DNA of 64,000 nt, taken from positions 1-64,000 of the forward strand of contig JAIRPP010000016.1 in assembly GCA_031256955.1 (NCBI GenBank). The letters are read 5' to 3'. This DNA is from Candidatus Methanoplasma sp. Its GTDB lineage: Archaea; Thermoplasmatota; Thermoplasmata; Methanomassiliicoccales; Methanomethylophilaceae. This document shows positions 41,964-50,652 of this stretch, one piece after another. A program made the translations under genes and the position numbers. Each line of letters opens with the position of its first letter. Within the stretch, counting starts at the first letter, position 1. The notes under the pieces were generated by a model that searched no databases, was not told the origin of the DNA, and was given only the letters and a program-made list of their open reading frames with translations.

Positions 41964-43337
41964 ATGCCCAGATCTCTCAATGTCTTCGATTCGTTCGACA
42001 GGTTCTCCGTGGGGAAGAAGGTTAGGGAGGACACGTGGGACTACGTGACCATACCAAAGAACGCCCTGGCCATGAAGGAGAAATACGACATCTCCTTCGG
42101 GCCGGAGGTCATCCCAGAGGACGACGACCTCTCGGACCGCCTCTTCAAGGCGGGGCTGGAGATGCTCGCCATCAGCGGATTCTACAACCCGAACCTCGGA
42201 AAAGCCCTGTCGGTGACCGAGGACGAGATACTGGCGGGGGTGGAGAACGCGCCCAGGAAGGTCAAGCTCGGGCGCGGGAGGGAGAGGGTCAGCTGCAAGC
42301 CCAGGCGCGGGAACTCCCGCAGGAAGCCGATAATACAGGGCGGGCCCACGGGCGCGCCGGTGTCCGAGGGCATATTCCCCCAGATGATGGAGTCCTACGC
42401 CCAGGAGAGGGTGGTGGACACGCTGGTCAGCGGGGTCCTGAACACCGTCTCCGGGAGGCCGTCCACCACCAACACCCCGTGGGAGATACAGGCCACCCTC
42501 GCCGAGATAAAGTACGTGCGCGAGGCGTGCGACCGCGCCGGCAGGCGCGGCATGGGCATATAGGGCCCGGAGACCCCCCTGTCCGCCGCCGGCAGGCTGT
42601 CCGCGGACCTGACGGGCTCGGGGCTGGGCGCGTTCGACGCGCACGAGGTCTCGCAGCTCAACGAGCTCAAGATGGACAACAGCGGCATGAGCATGATCGC
42701 GGGCTGGTACCTCGCCCGCGACGTGATCATGATGGAGCAGATGCCCATATTCGGGGGGTACTGCGGCGGGGTGGAGGAGACCGCGATATGCGACGTCGCC
42801 ACCATGCTGGCGTCCTTCGCGCTCTTCGACTGCGACATACACCTGGACGGCCCCATACACATAAGGTGGGGGATAACCACCACCAGGGAGACGCTGCAGA
42901 TCGCGGCCCACGCGGCCGCGGCCATAGACCTGAACTCCGACCTGCTGCTGGCGAACCAGTACTACACGCTGGCGGGCCCGTGCACGGAGATGTGCCTGCT
43001 GGAGGTCTCGGCGCAGTCCATGACGGACACCGCGTCCGGGAGGGAGCTGGTCTCCGGCTCCGCGTCCTCCAAGGGCGTGGTCAAGGACATGACCACGGGC
43101 ATGGAGGCCAGGGTCATGGGGGAGGTGGCGGAGGCCACCGCGGGCATGGAGGTCAGCGAGGTGAACAAGATCCTGGACAAGGTGCTGGGGCTCTACAAGG
43201 GCCAGTACTCCAAGCCCCCCATGGGCAAGAGGTTCCAGGACTGCTACGACCTCAAGAGCAACACGCCCACGTACGAGCACATGAAGGTTTACGACAAGGC
43301 CATGGAGACTCTGAGGGAGTGCGGCCTGAACATATGA
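41964..43337 (+). CDS. mtmB: Second monomethylamine methyltransferase MtmB, in-frame amber (Pyl200)
   Basis: 457 residues through TAG at 42561-42563 (codon 200). Same architecture as the first copy: FDSFDRFSVGKKVREDTWDY, SRRKPIIQGGPTGAPVSEG before the amber, and SQLNELKMDNSGMSMIAG, DGPIHIRWGI, AGPCTEMCLLEVSAQ after it. By eye about 60 percent identical to copy 1 after the amber and less before it. No second mtmC is in the window, so it may use the same corrinoid protein or one elsewhere. ATG 41964 is the family-like start. Confidence 0.94.
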
Positions 43338-43353
43338 GCGGGGAGGGATCTAG

Positions 43354-44982
43354 ATGACGGAATACTGCATTGCGCTGGACATAGGCACGAGCGGGCTGAG
43401 ATGCCAGGCCCTGGACGCGGAGACGGGGGAGACGGTCGCGACCGCGGTCACCGCGCGCCACCCCATACCGGGGATGAACGTGATAGACCACGTCAACTTC
43501 GCCATAGTGTCGGGGGAGGACGCCGCCAACGGGCTGATCATAGGGGCCGCGAACAAGCTGTTCTCGTCCCTGGGGATCGATCTCTCCAAGGTCAGGACGG
43601 TGGCGGTGTGCGGCAACCCGTTCCAGCTGTCCCTCTTCCAGAACATAGAGATAAGGGACCTGGCGTACGCCGGGAAGAACATGCTGGAGTCCCTCGGGGT
43701 GGTCTCCCCGCCCAGGGACGGCGACGTACTGAAGGCGTCGGACCTCGGCCTGGCCGGGATGCCGGGCGCGACGGTCATGATACCGCCGGCGGTCACCCAC
43801 GAGATAGGGGCGGACGCCATCGCCATGCTGATGATAACCGACGCGCTGGAGACGAAGGAGCCGTGCCTCATAGTCGATTACGGCACCAACGCCGAGATGG
43901 CGCTCATAGCCGGGGGCGAGGTCTACACCGGGTCGGCGGCCGCCGGCCCGGCCCTTGAGGGGCAGCAGATCGAGCGCGGGATGCTGGCGGCCCCCGGGGC
44001 CATAGCCGACGTGGACGCCTGCGAGGGCGGGTGGAGGTGCACGGTCCTGGACGGGTTCATGAAGGACGCCGAGGGCGACGTGGTGGACCCGTCCGACGGC
44101 AGGGTCGCGGAGGAGGGCGCGATGCACGGCAGGGCCGTCGGCATAACCGGCACCGGCGTGGTCGCGGCCATATGCTGCGGCATGGAGGGCGGGCTGGTGG
44201 ACCCGCCCGCCATAAAGAGCGCCGACGGCAGGCTCCACCTCCAGGACGGCGTGACGATCAAGCCGGGGGACATAGACGAGGCGGGGAAGGCCATAGGCGC
44301 GCTCCGCGCCGGGTTCCTGACCCTCCTGAGGGAGGCGGGGCTCTGGGTGGAGGACGTGAAGCTGGCGTACATGTCGGGAGCCTCCGGGCTGTACGTGGAC
44401 GCGAGGAAGGCGCTCCGCATAGGCATGGTCGTGCCCGGCGCGGAGCGCATAATACAGTTCGGGAACACGTCCATAGAGCTGGCCAGGAGGCTGGCCCTGG
44501 GGCGCGTCGACATGGAGGGGCTGAGGGATTTCGCCAGGCGCCTGAGGGCGACGCACTGCATGTTCGCCACAGCCCAGACCTTCAAGGACATCTACTCCAT
44601 AGAGTACTCCCTGTGGTGCTGCGGGATGCCCATGTCGGAGTACGACAACATGCTGGACATCTACGGCATACCGCACCTTCCGGCCCCGGCGCGCGACCCC
44701 GTCATAGAGCGGGTGTCCGCCACGGACCTCCCGGACACCGAGAACATGCCGGTGATCATGCTGGAGGACACCGGGACGGTGCTGTCCGGGGGCATAGAGG
44801 GGTGCACGGGCTGCGGGAGCTGCGTGAGGGAGTGCCCGGAGAGGGCCCTCTCCGTGTCCGAGGAGGGCGGGAGGCATGTCGGGAGGATAAGGTCCGACCT
44901 GTGCGGCGGCACCGCCTGCAGGAGGTGCGAGCGCGCCTGCCCGGGGAGCGTCCTCCACATATCCCCGTTCTCAGTCTCCTGA
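43354..44982 (+). CDS. ramA: Corrinoid reductive activase RamA
   Basis: 542 aa. N-terminal ASKHA ATPase-like fold (CIALDIGTSGLRCQALD, VDYGTNAEMALIAGGE, GITGTGVVAAI), then a C-terminal ferredoxin part with two motifs, CTGCGSCVRECP and CRRCERACPGSV. RamA reduces inactive Co(II) corrinoid proteins to Co(I) with ATP. SD GGGAGGG precedes ATG 43354. Follows mtmB2 by 17 bases; last gene of the mtm run. Its 3' end overlaps the SMR gene on the other strand by 12 bases. Confidence 0.95.
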   Translation: MTEYCIALDIGTSGLRCQALDAETGETVATAVTARHPIPGMNVIDHVNFAIVSGEDAANGLIIGAANKLFSSLGIDLSKVRTVAVCGNPFQLSLFQNIEIRDLAYAGKNMLESLGVVSPPRDGDVLKASDLGLAGMPGATVMIPPAVTHEIGADAIAMLMITDALETKEPCLIVDYGTNAEMALIAGGEVYTGSAAAGPALEGQQIERGMLAAPGAIADVDACEGGWRCTVLDGFMKDAEGDVVDPSDGRVAEEGAMHGRAVGITGTGVVAAICCGMEGGLVDPPAIKSADGRLHLQDGVTIKPGDIDEAGKAIGALRAGFLTLLREAGLWVEDVKLAYMSGASGLYVDARKALRIGMVVPGAERIIQFGNTSIELARRLALGRVDMEGLRDFARRLRATHCMFATAQTFKDIYSIEYSLWCCGMPMSEYDNMLDIYGIPHLPAPARDPVIERVSATDLPDTENMPVIMLEDTGTVLSGGIEGCTGCGSCVRECPERALSVSEEGGRHVGRIRSDLCGGTACRRCERACPGSVLHISPFSVS

Positions 44983-45312
44983 GGTCTCGGCGGGCTTGTG
45001 GGTCAGCTCCAGGCCGATTATCCCGGCGACTATGGCCGCCGCGGACGCCATCCTGGCGAGCCCCACGCCCTCCCCGAAGAGGGCGACGCCCATGACTATG
45101 CTGCCTATGGCGCCTATCCCGACCCACACGGCGTACCCCCCTCCCACGGGTATCTTCCTGAGGCCCCTGTCCAGGAGGTACACGCTGCAGCCTATGAACG
45201 CGACGGTGGCGGCCGTCCACCAGAGGTCGCTGAACCCGTCGGATAGCTTCATGGTGACCGCCCACGCGGTCTCGAAGACCCCTCCGACCATCACCCACGC
45301 CCACGGGTTCAT
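44971..45312 (-). CDS. SMR-family small multidrug transporter subunit A
   Basis: 113 aa, four membrane helices. ETAWAVTMKLSDGF carries the conserved Glu14-type residue of segment 1 and GGGYAVWVGIGAIGSIVMGV is typical for SMR. Starts one base from its partner gene at 45314. Paired SMR genes form heterodimers. They may export an amine or guanidinium-like cation. Placed next to ramA and convergent with it. Substrate not known. Confidence 0.85.
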   Translation of the reverse strand: MNPWAWVMVGGVFETAWAVTMKLSDGFSDLWWTAATVAFIGCSVYLLDRGLRKIPVGGGYAVWVGIGAIGSIVMGVALFGEGVGLARMASAAAIVAGIIGLELTHKPAETSGD

Positions 45313-45313
45313 C

Positions 45314-45640
45314 TCAGAGGCCTCCCCCGAGCCCGACGGCGCCCATGATGATCAGCGATATGAAGAACAGCCCCGCCCTGTCGACCCTCTCCTTGTAGAG
45401 GGTCAGCCCGAGGACGACCGTGCCTATGGCGCCTATCCCGGTCCACACGGCGTACGCGGTCCCCACTGGGACCTCCGTCATGGCCAGGGAGAGGCAGAAC
45501 GGGCTGGCCAGGATCAGGATCACGGCGGCGGCGGCCCACGACGGCACCTTGAAGCCATTGGACTTCTTCATGGCGAGCACCCAGGTCGGCTCGAGGAGGC
45601 CGCCGGCTATCAGCCAGAAATACGCGTACGCGCTGAACAT
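45314..45640 (-). CDS. SMR-family small multidrug transporter subunit B
   Basis: 108 aa, four helices. LEPTWVLAMKKSNGF has the conserved Glu of segment 1; GTAYAVWTGIGAIGTVVLG matches SMR segment 3. Upstream partner of the gene at 44971, one base apart, so co-transcribed as a heterodimeric pair. Two subunits of opposite membrane orientation would be expected. Substrate not known. Confidence 0.85.
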   Translation of the reverse strand: MFSAYAYFWLIAGGLLEPTWVLAMKKSNGFKVPSWAAAAVILILASPFCLSLAMTEVPVGTAYAVWTGIGAIGTVVLGLTLYKERVDRAGLFFISLIIMGAVGLGGGL

Positions 45641-46038
45641 CGCGATGCCAGCTTTTTACGGATATTTCAACATGTTTATCACGGATGACGGTCCAACTCC
45701 ATGATAAATAGAAACAATTATATACATAATTTCAAAACAAGGGTTCATAATGAGATAGTATTAAATAATAGCAGTTTTATCATTCGTTGCGGACAATCCG
45801 ACGGGCGGGAAGGGCTGAACCCTCCCGCGCCATCGACCGTGATCTCGATTCCGATCGAGACCCCGTCCGGCTCGAGTATATCTACTCATTCCTCCTTTCG
45901 TAATAAGTCCGGGCGGGGAACACGGGGGACGCGGAACGGCATGCCAGGCGCCGTCCCCGCGGCGAGTCCAGCAGAGTCTGGCTATGACGTAAAGAGATAA
46001 ATAACCCTTAGATAATGGGATGTCCATCCTTGATGGAT
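45641..46038. other. AT- then GC-rich intergenic region before tRNA-Pyl
   Basis: 398 bases with no gene found. The left part (about 45690-45785) is AT-rich with TATA-like stretches reading left and right, serving the SMR genes and maybe the pyl genes. The right part has two perfect or near-perfect inverted repeats: GCGGGAAGGG with CCCTCCCGC around 45805-45830, and TCTCGAT-TCCG-ATCGAGA around 45844-45861. AGATAAATAA at about 45995-46004 is the likely TATA of tRNA-Pyl. Confidence 0.5.
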
Positions 46039-46108
46039 GGGGGACGGTCTGGGACCAGTAGGCCTCTAAAGCTAAACCAGCGGGGTTCGATTCCCCGGTC
46101 TCTCGCCA
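46039..46108 (+). tRNA. pylT: tRNA-Pyl(CTA)
   Basis: 70 bases with CCA. Acceptor GGGGGAC pairs with GTCTCTC (two G-T pairs), short D loop, anticodon loop CTCTAAA giving anticodon CTA, T arm CGGGG-TTCGATT-CCCCG, discriminator G. The compact D arm and sequence resemble Methanomassiliicoccales amber suppressor tRNAs. Reads UAG in mtmB. TATA near 45997-46004. An upstream hairpin CCATCC-N5-GGATGG (46024-46040) overlaps its 5' end. Confidence 0.95.
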
Positions 46109-46129
46109 TCTGAAAACGGCGGTGATGCC

Positions 46130-46954
46130 ATCAATGTAGGCTTTACAGATTCGCAGGTGCAGAAGCTCAGGGAGTACGGGAACGGCTCCGACTGCTCCTT
46201 GACGTTCTCATGCGCTGAAGACAGGGACAGGGCGTTCGCCGCCGCCATAGGCGGGCTGATGTCCGACAACGCCGCCGAGGTGCGGTCCATGATGTCCTCC
46301 CCGTCCCGCCACATGCTGGCGCGGCTGGAGGCGGACCTGGCGGACCACCTGGTGTCCAAGGGGTTCGTGGAGGTCCGCACGCCCACCATGGTGTCCGCGG
46401 ACGCTCTCGCCAAGATGACCGTCACGGAGGACCACCCCCTGCACAGGCAGGTGTTCTTCATAGACTCCAAGAGGTGCCTCCGGCCCATGCACGCGATGAA
46501 CCTCTACCACGCCATGAGGTCGCTCCGCGACTACACGGACGGGCCCGTGCGCATATTCGAGATAGGGTCCTGCTTCAGGAAGGAGTCCAGGAGCGGGGCG
46601 CACCTGGAGGAGTTCACGATGCTCAACCTGGTGGAGCTGGGGCCGGAGGGGGACGCTACGGAGGCGCTGAAGGGCCACATCGCGGGCGTGATGGGCGTCA
46701 CAGGCCTGGAGTACTCCCTGGCGAGGGAGGAGTCCGACGTGTACAGGGAGACCCTGGACGTGGAGGTGGGCGGGATGGAGGTGTCCTCGGGCGCGGTTGG
46801 CCCGCACCCCCTGGACCCGGCGCACGGCATAAGCGAGCCGTGGTGCGGCGCGGGCTTCGGCCTCGAGCGCCTGCTGATGCTCATGACGGGCAGGGGCAGC
46901 GTCAAGAAGACCGGGCGGAGCCTGAGCTACCTCAACGGGGCGAAGATAAGCTGA
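46130..46954 (+). CDS. pylS: Pyrrolysyl-tRNA synthetase (short form), non-standard ATC start
   Basis: 274 aa. Class II catalytic core with VEVRTPTMVSADALAKM, RPMHAMNLYHAMRSLRDY, FRKESRSGAHLEEFTMLNLVE and GAGFGLERLL. No N-terminal domain, as in Methanomassiliicoccales. The family starts at the block x-x-V-x-x-T-D-x-Q-x-Q; here that block (NVGFTDSQVQKLREYGNG) is preceded by ATC at 46130, and no ATG, GTG or TTG lies before GTG 46157, which would cut the block. GGTGAT at 46121-46126 is a strong ribosome site. Start therefore given as ATC. It charges tRNA-Pyl. Confidence 0.9.
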   Translation: MNVGFTDSQVQKLREYGNGSDCSLTFSCAEDRDRAFAAAIGGLMSDNAAEVRSMMSSPSRHMLARLEADLADHLVSKGFVEVRTPTMVSADALAKMTVTEDHPLHRQVFFIDSKRCLRPMHAMNLYHAMRSLRDYTDGPVRIFEIGSCFRKESRSGAHLEEFTMLNLVELGPEGDATEALKGHIAGVMGVTGLEYSLAREESDVYRETLDVEVGGMEVSSGAVGPHPLDPAHGISEPWCGAGFGLERLLMLMTGRGSVKKTGRSLSYLNGAKIS

Positions 46955-46963
46955 GGCGATCTG

Positions 46964-48016
46964 ATGGACGTTCTAGAAGCTATAGGCCGCATTCGCAGGG
47001 GGGAGGCGCTCCCCGGGGACCTCGAATCGATCCTGTCCGCGACGGACGGCGACGCGGAGGCGGCGTTCTCCGAGGCCAGGCGCGCCAGGGACGCGGAGTT
47101 CGGGAGGAGGGCGTTCCTGTACGGCTTCGTCTACTTCTCGACGCACTGCAGGAACGACTGCGCGTTCTGCTACTTCAGGAGGTCCAGCGGCCTGCCCAGG
47201 TACAGGAAGTCCGCGGACGAGGTCCTGTCCCTGTCCGCCAGCCTGAAGGATGCGGGCGTGAACCTGGTGGACCTGACCATGGGGGAGGACCCCGTGATGT
47301 GCGCGGACGGGCACAGGGAGGCCATAGGCCTGGTCCGCAGGGTGAAGGAGGAGGTCGGGACGGCGGTGATGGCCTCCCCGGGGGCCATGTCCGAGCAATC
47401 GTTCGCCGATCTGGCGGAGGCGGGCGCTGACTGGTTCGCCTGCTACCAGGAGACCTACGACCGCGGCCTGTTCTCGAGGCTCAGGCTGGGCCAGAGCTTC
47501 GACCACAGGATGGACCAGCGCGCCTGGGCGCGGAAGGCCGGCATGCTGGCGGAGGACGGGATAATGGTCGGGATAGGGGAGTCCGTGGAGGGCAGGGCGG
47601 AATCCCTGCGCATGATGGGCGGGCAGGGGTGCGAGCAGATACGCGCAATGACGTTCATACCGCAGGAGGGCACCCCCATGGCGGGGTCCGCGCCGCCCGG
47701 CTTCGGGGCGGAGCTCCTGGCCATCGCCGCGATGAGGATCATGTTCCCGGACCGCCTGATACCGGCGTCCCTGGACGTCGAGGGGATAGCGGGGCTGAGG
47801 GCGAGGCTGGACGCGGGCGCGAACGTCGTCACGTCCATAGTCCCTCCGAGGATGGACCTGGCGGGCGTGGCGCAGCACGAGCTGGACATAGAGAACGGGA
47901 ACCGCTCGGTGCGCCATGTGGCGGAGATGCTGGACGAGATGGGGATGAGGGCCGCCACGGACGCGGAGTACGGCGCCGCCCTGTCGAGGCTCAGGTCCCG
48001 CAGGGGGAGGCTCTGA
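46964..48016 (+). CDS. pylB: Lysine mutase, radical SAM, pyrrolysine synthesis (PylB)
   Basis: 350 aa. Radical SAM motif in STHCRNDCAFCYFRR; it rearranges lysine to 3-methylornithine. TIM barrel with GAMSEQSFADLAEAG, YQETYDRGLF and GESVEGRAESL and the PylB C-terminal QHELDIENGNRSV. Starts 9 bases after pylS; pylC starts one base after its stop. Confidence 0.96.
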   Translation: MDVLEAIGRIRRGEALPGDLESILSATDGDAEAAFSEARRARDAEFGRRAFLYGFVYFSTHCRNDCAFCYFRRSSGLPRYRKSADEVLSLSASLKDAGVNLVDLTMGEDPVMCADGHREAIGLVRRVKEEVGTAVMASPGAMSEQSFADLAEAGADWFACYQETYDRGLFSRLRLGQSFDHRMDQRAWARKAGMLAEDGIMVGIGESVEGRAESLRMMGGQGCEQIRAMTFIPQEGTPMAGSAPPGFGAELLAIAAMRIMFPDRLIPASLDVEGIAGLRARLDAGANVVTSIVPPRMDLAGVAQHELDIENGNRSVRHVAEMLDEMGMRAATDAEYGAALSRLRSRRGRL

Positions 48017-48017
48017 C

Positions 48018-49178
48018 ATGAAGATAGGCATAGCGGGAGGGGCCCTGCAGGGCATGGAGGCGGCCTTCCTGTCCGGGAAGGCGGGGTTCGAGACGCTGGT
48101 GGTGGATCGGAGGGCCGACGCGCCCGCCTCGTCGCTGGCGGACCATTGCGGGACGGCGGACATAGCCCGGGACCCGGCGGCGGCCGCGAGGCTGTTCTCC
48201 GACTGCGACGCGGTGATCCCCGCGCTGGAGGAGATGGACGCGCTCGAGTCGCTGGCGAGGATCGCGGCGGAGATAGAGAAGCCGCTGCTGTTCGACATGG
48301 ACGCGTACAGGATATCGTGCTCCAAGGCGGAGTCCAACAGGATAATGGGCGGCCTGGGGGTGCCGCTCCCGCGCCCCTGGCCCGAGTGCGGGTTCCCGGC
48401 GATAGTCAAGCCGTCGTCGCAGAGCGGGAGCGTGGGGGTGTCGGCCGTGGAGAGCGCGGAGGAGATGGCCCGCGCCCTGAAGAGGGTGGAGGAGCTGGGG
48501 GACGAGCCCGTGGTGCAGGAGTTCGTGTCCGGGAAGAGCGTGTCCATAGAGGTCATAGGGAACGGCTCGTCGGCGAGGCCGTACGTCACCACGGAGGTCA
48601 TCCTCGACGGCGGCTACGACTGCAAGCGCGTGGCCTGCGAGCCGGGCATACTGGGCGCGGAGGAGAACGCCGCGTTCGCGGAGATGGGCAGGTCCGTGGC
48701 GGAGGCCATAGGCCTCAGGGCGCTGATGGACGTGGAGGCCATAGCCACGCCGAAGGGCCTGCGCGTGCTGGAGATCGACGCGAGGATACCGAGCCAGACC
48801 CCGGCGGCGGTGGAGGCCGCGACCGGGATCAACCTGATGGAGGAGCTGGCGCTGTCCGCGCTCGGGAAGGCCGCGGGCGCGAGGGGCGGCCCGGGGTGCT
48901 CCTCCTACGAGCACTACGTGGCGGACTGCGGGCGCCTCGCCACGTGCGGGGAGAAGAAGTTCGCCCACGTCTCCCGCCCGAGGGTGGAGGAGCGCTTCTT
49001 CGGCGCGGACGTCGCCATAACGGACTACGCCCCCGGAAAGAGCGTCTGGAGGGCCACTGTCATAAACTCCGGGAGGACCCCTGCGGAGGTCCTCGAAAAG
49101 CGCAAGAGGTTCATAGGCGCCGCCATGAGCGAGTGCGATCTGGAGGAGTACTGGGACGCGTCTCCGAGGATGGTCTGA
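48018..49178 (+). CDS. pylC: Pyrrolysine biosynthesis ligase PylC (ATP-grasp)
   Basis: 386 aa. N-terminal Rossmann-like part MKIGIAGGALQGMEAAF, ATP-grasp core with FPAIVKPSSQSGSVGV and PVVQEFVSGKSVSIEV, and metal and substrate residues in VLEIDARIPSQTPAAVEA. It joins 3-methylornithine to lysine through an isopeptide bond. Stop TGA overlaps the ATG of pylD (TGATG). Confidence 0.95.
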   Translation: MKIGIAGGALQGMEAAFLSGKAGFETLVVDRRADAPASSLADHCGTADIARDPAAAARLFSDCDAVIPALEEMDALESLARIAAEIEKPLLFDMDAYRISCSKAESNRIMGGLGVPLPRPWPECGFPAIVKPSSQSGSVGVSAVESAEEMARALKRVEELGDEPVVQEFVSGKSVSIEVIGNGSSARPYVTTEVILDGGYDCKRVACEPGILGAEENAAFAEMGRSVAEAIGLRALMDVEAIATPKGLRVLEIDARIPSQTPAAVEAATGINLMEELALSALGKAAGARGGPGCSSYEHYVADCGRLATCGEKKFAHVSRPRVEERFFGADVAITDYAPGKSVWRATVINSGRTPAEVLEKRKRFIGAAMSECDLEEYWDASPRMV

Positions 49179-49984
49179 TGACGCGCCTCACCGACGAGAT
49201 GGTCAGGGGGGTGATAGGGTCTGCGGACGCGGTGGATTCCATGCTGTCCGCCGCCACCGGCATGAACAGGCTGGAGCTGGCGCTGGACGCGCTGGGCCTG
49301 GCTCCCGGGGACGCCGATCCCAGGGGCGTGAAGGCCTCCGCCGTGCCCGTGACCTCCGGGCTCGGGGTCATAAAGAAGTTCTCGGAATCGGTGGCGGAGG
49401 TCGCCGGGAAGCTGGGCATGGACGCGTCCGTGACCCGCTCCCCCGACGTGACCGGGTTCTCCGAGGCGCTGTCGTCCGGGTCTGAGGTGATCTTCATGGC
49501 GGACGACGAGACGTTCATGGCGTACAACGTCAGGGCGGGCAGGTGCGCGAACAACTCGTTCTGCACCGCCGCGGGGTACGCCAGCGCCCTGAAGGGCGCG
49601 GCGGGGGGCCTGGGCGGGAAGAGGGTCCTGGTCATCGGCGCGGGGAGGGTCGGGAGCATAGCCGCCCGCATCATGTCCGCCCAGGGGGCGGAGGTGTGCA
49701 TAGCGGACATAGACTCCGAGAGGGCCGAGAGGGTCGCCCGCGAGGCGGGCGCGTCCGTGTCCGGGGTGATGGAGGCGGTGGCCTCCCACGACCTCATATT
49801 GAACGCGTCCCCCGCGCACATACCCGGGAGCGCCATAAGGCCCGGATCCATAATATCGTCCCCCGGGATACCGCACACCTTCGACGCGGAGGCCAGGTCC
49901 AAGGCGACCATAATCCACGACCCCCTGGACATAGGCACGTCGGTCATGGCGGTGCAGTGCGTCTCGTTCTCGAGGAGGGGCTGA
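49178..49984 (+). CDS. pylD: Pyrrolysine synthase dehydrogenase PylD
   Basis: 268 aa. NAD-binding Rossmann motif VLVIGAGRVGSIAARI at about 150, with CANNSFCTAAGYASALKG ahead of it and ILNASPAHIPGSAI after. It oxidises the dipeptide so that the pyrroline ring can close. ATG overlaps pylC stop. Last gene of the pyl operon. Confidence 0.95.
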   Translation: MTRLTDEMVRGVIGSADAVDSMLSAATGMNRLELALDALGLAPGDADPRGVKASAVPVTSGLGVIKKFSESVAEVAGKLGMDASVTRSPDVTGFSEALSSGSEVIFMADDETFMAYNVRAGRCANNSFCTAAGYASALKGAAGGLGGKRVLVIGAGRVGSIAARIMSAQGAEVCIADIDSERAERVAREAGASVSGVMEAVASHDLILNASPAHIPGSAIRPGSIISSPGIPHTFDAEARSKATIIHDPLDIGTSVMAVQCVSFSRRG

Positions 49985-50088
49985 CACCGGGCTCGCCGAT
50001 ATAGATATATATAAGCGCGCCAGCCGCCGCCCGGAATCGCCTTTTCTTCGAAATGAATATATATATGTGGCATCTGGATTGAGCCATC

Positions 50089-50652
50089 ATGAGAGTGACC
50101 GTCTTCAACGGATCCCCCCGGCGGAACGGAAACACGTCCGCGCTCACCTCGTCCCTCCTGGAGACGATGGCGGGGAGGGGCGCGGAGGCCGAAGAGGTGA
50201 TGCTGTTCGTCAAGAACATACTCGGGTGCAACAACTGCGGGCGCTGCCAGAGCGAGGACCTCCCGTCCCGGTGCTCCATACCGGACGACATGTCCTGCCT
50301 CTACCCCAAGTTCCTCGATTCCGACCTGGTGGTGTTCGCCACGCCGATATACATGTGGAACTTCACCCCGTGCACCCTGGCGTTCATGACCCGCCTGCAC
50401 TGCCTGTGCCGCCACGGGGAGCCGGGGTTCAACCTCATGAAAGGGAAAAAAGCCGCGCTCGCCCTGACGATGGGCGACGAGGCCTCGGTCGCGTCCGCCG
50501 CGATCGCCGGCTTCCGCGAGTTCTGCGCGTACTTCGGGATGGAGTACGCCGGCCACATATCGGTGCCGTTCGCCGACCGCGAGAAGATAGCGTCCGGGGA
50601 GTACCTGGAGGAGGAGGCCGCCTTCGCGGGCCGCGTCCTGTCTCAGTCGTAA
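50089..50652 (+). CDS. NAD(P)H-dependent FMN reductase / iron-sulfur flavoprotein-like
   Basis: 187 aa. Flavodoxin-like fold: VTVFNGSPRRNGNTSAL (FMN phosphate loop) and FATPIYMWNFTP. CNNCGRCQS near residue 44 resembles the Cys motif of the iron-sulfur flavoprotein family. It likely moves electrons between ferredoxin or NAD(P)H and an acceptor. TATA AATATATATA at about 50057-50066 is centred 27 bases before ATG 50089. 3' end overlaps the PaaK-like gene. Confidence 0.85.
   Translation: MRVTVFNGSPRRNGNTSALTSSLLETMAGRGAEAEEVMLFVKNILGCNNCGRCQSEDLPSRCSIPDDMSCLYPKFLDSDLVVFATPIYMWNFTPCTLAFMTRLHCLCRHGEPGFNLMKGKKAALALTMGDEASVASAAIAGFREFCAYFGMEYAGHISVPFADREKIASGEYLEEEAAFAGRVLSQS

Noticed and set aside
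42561-42563. TAG inside mtmB2 as a frameshift or nonsense mutation
   Set aside because: Same reason; position 200 aligns with the amber of copy 1 and the frame continues without change.
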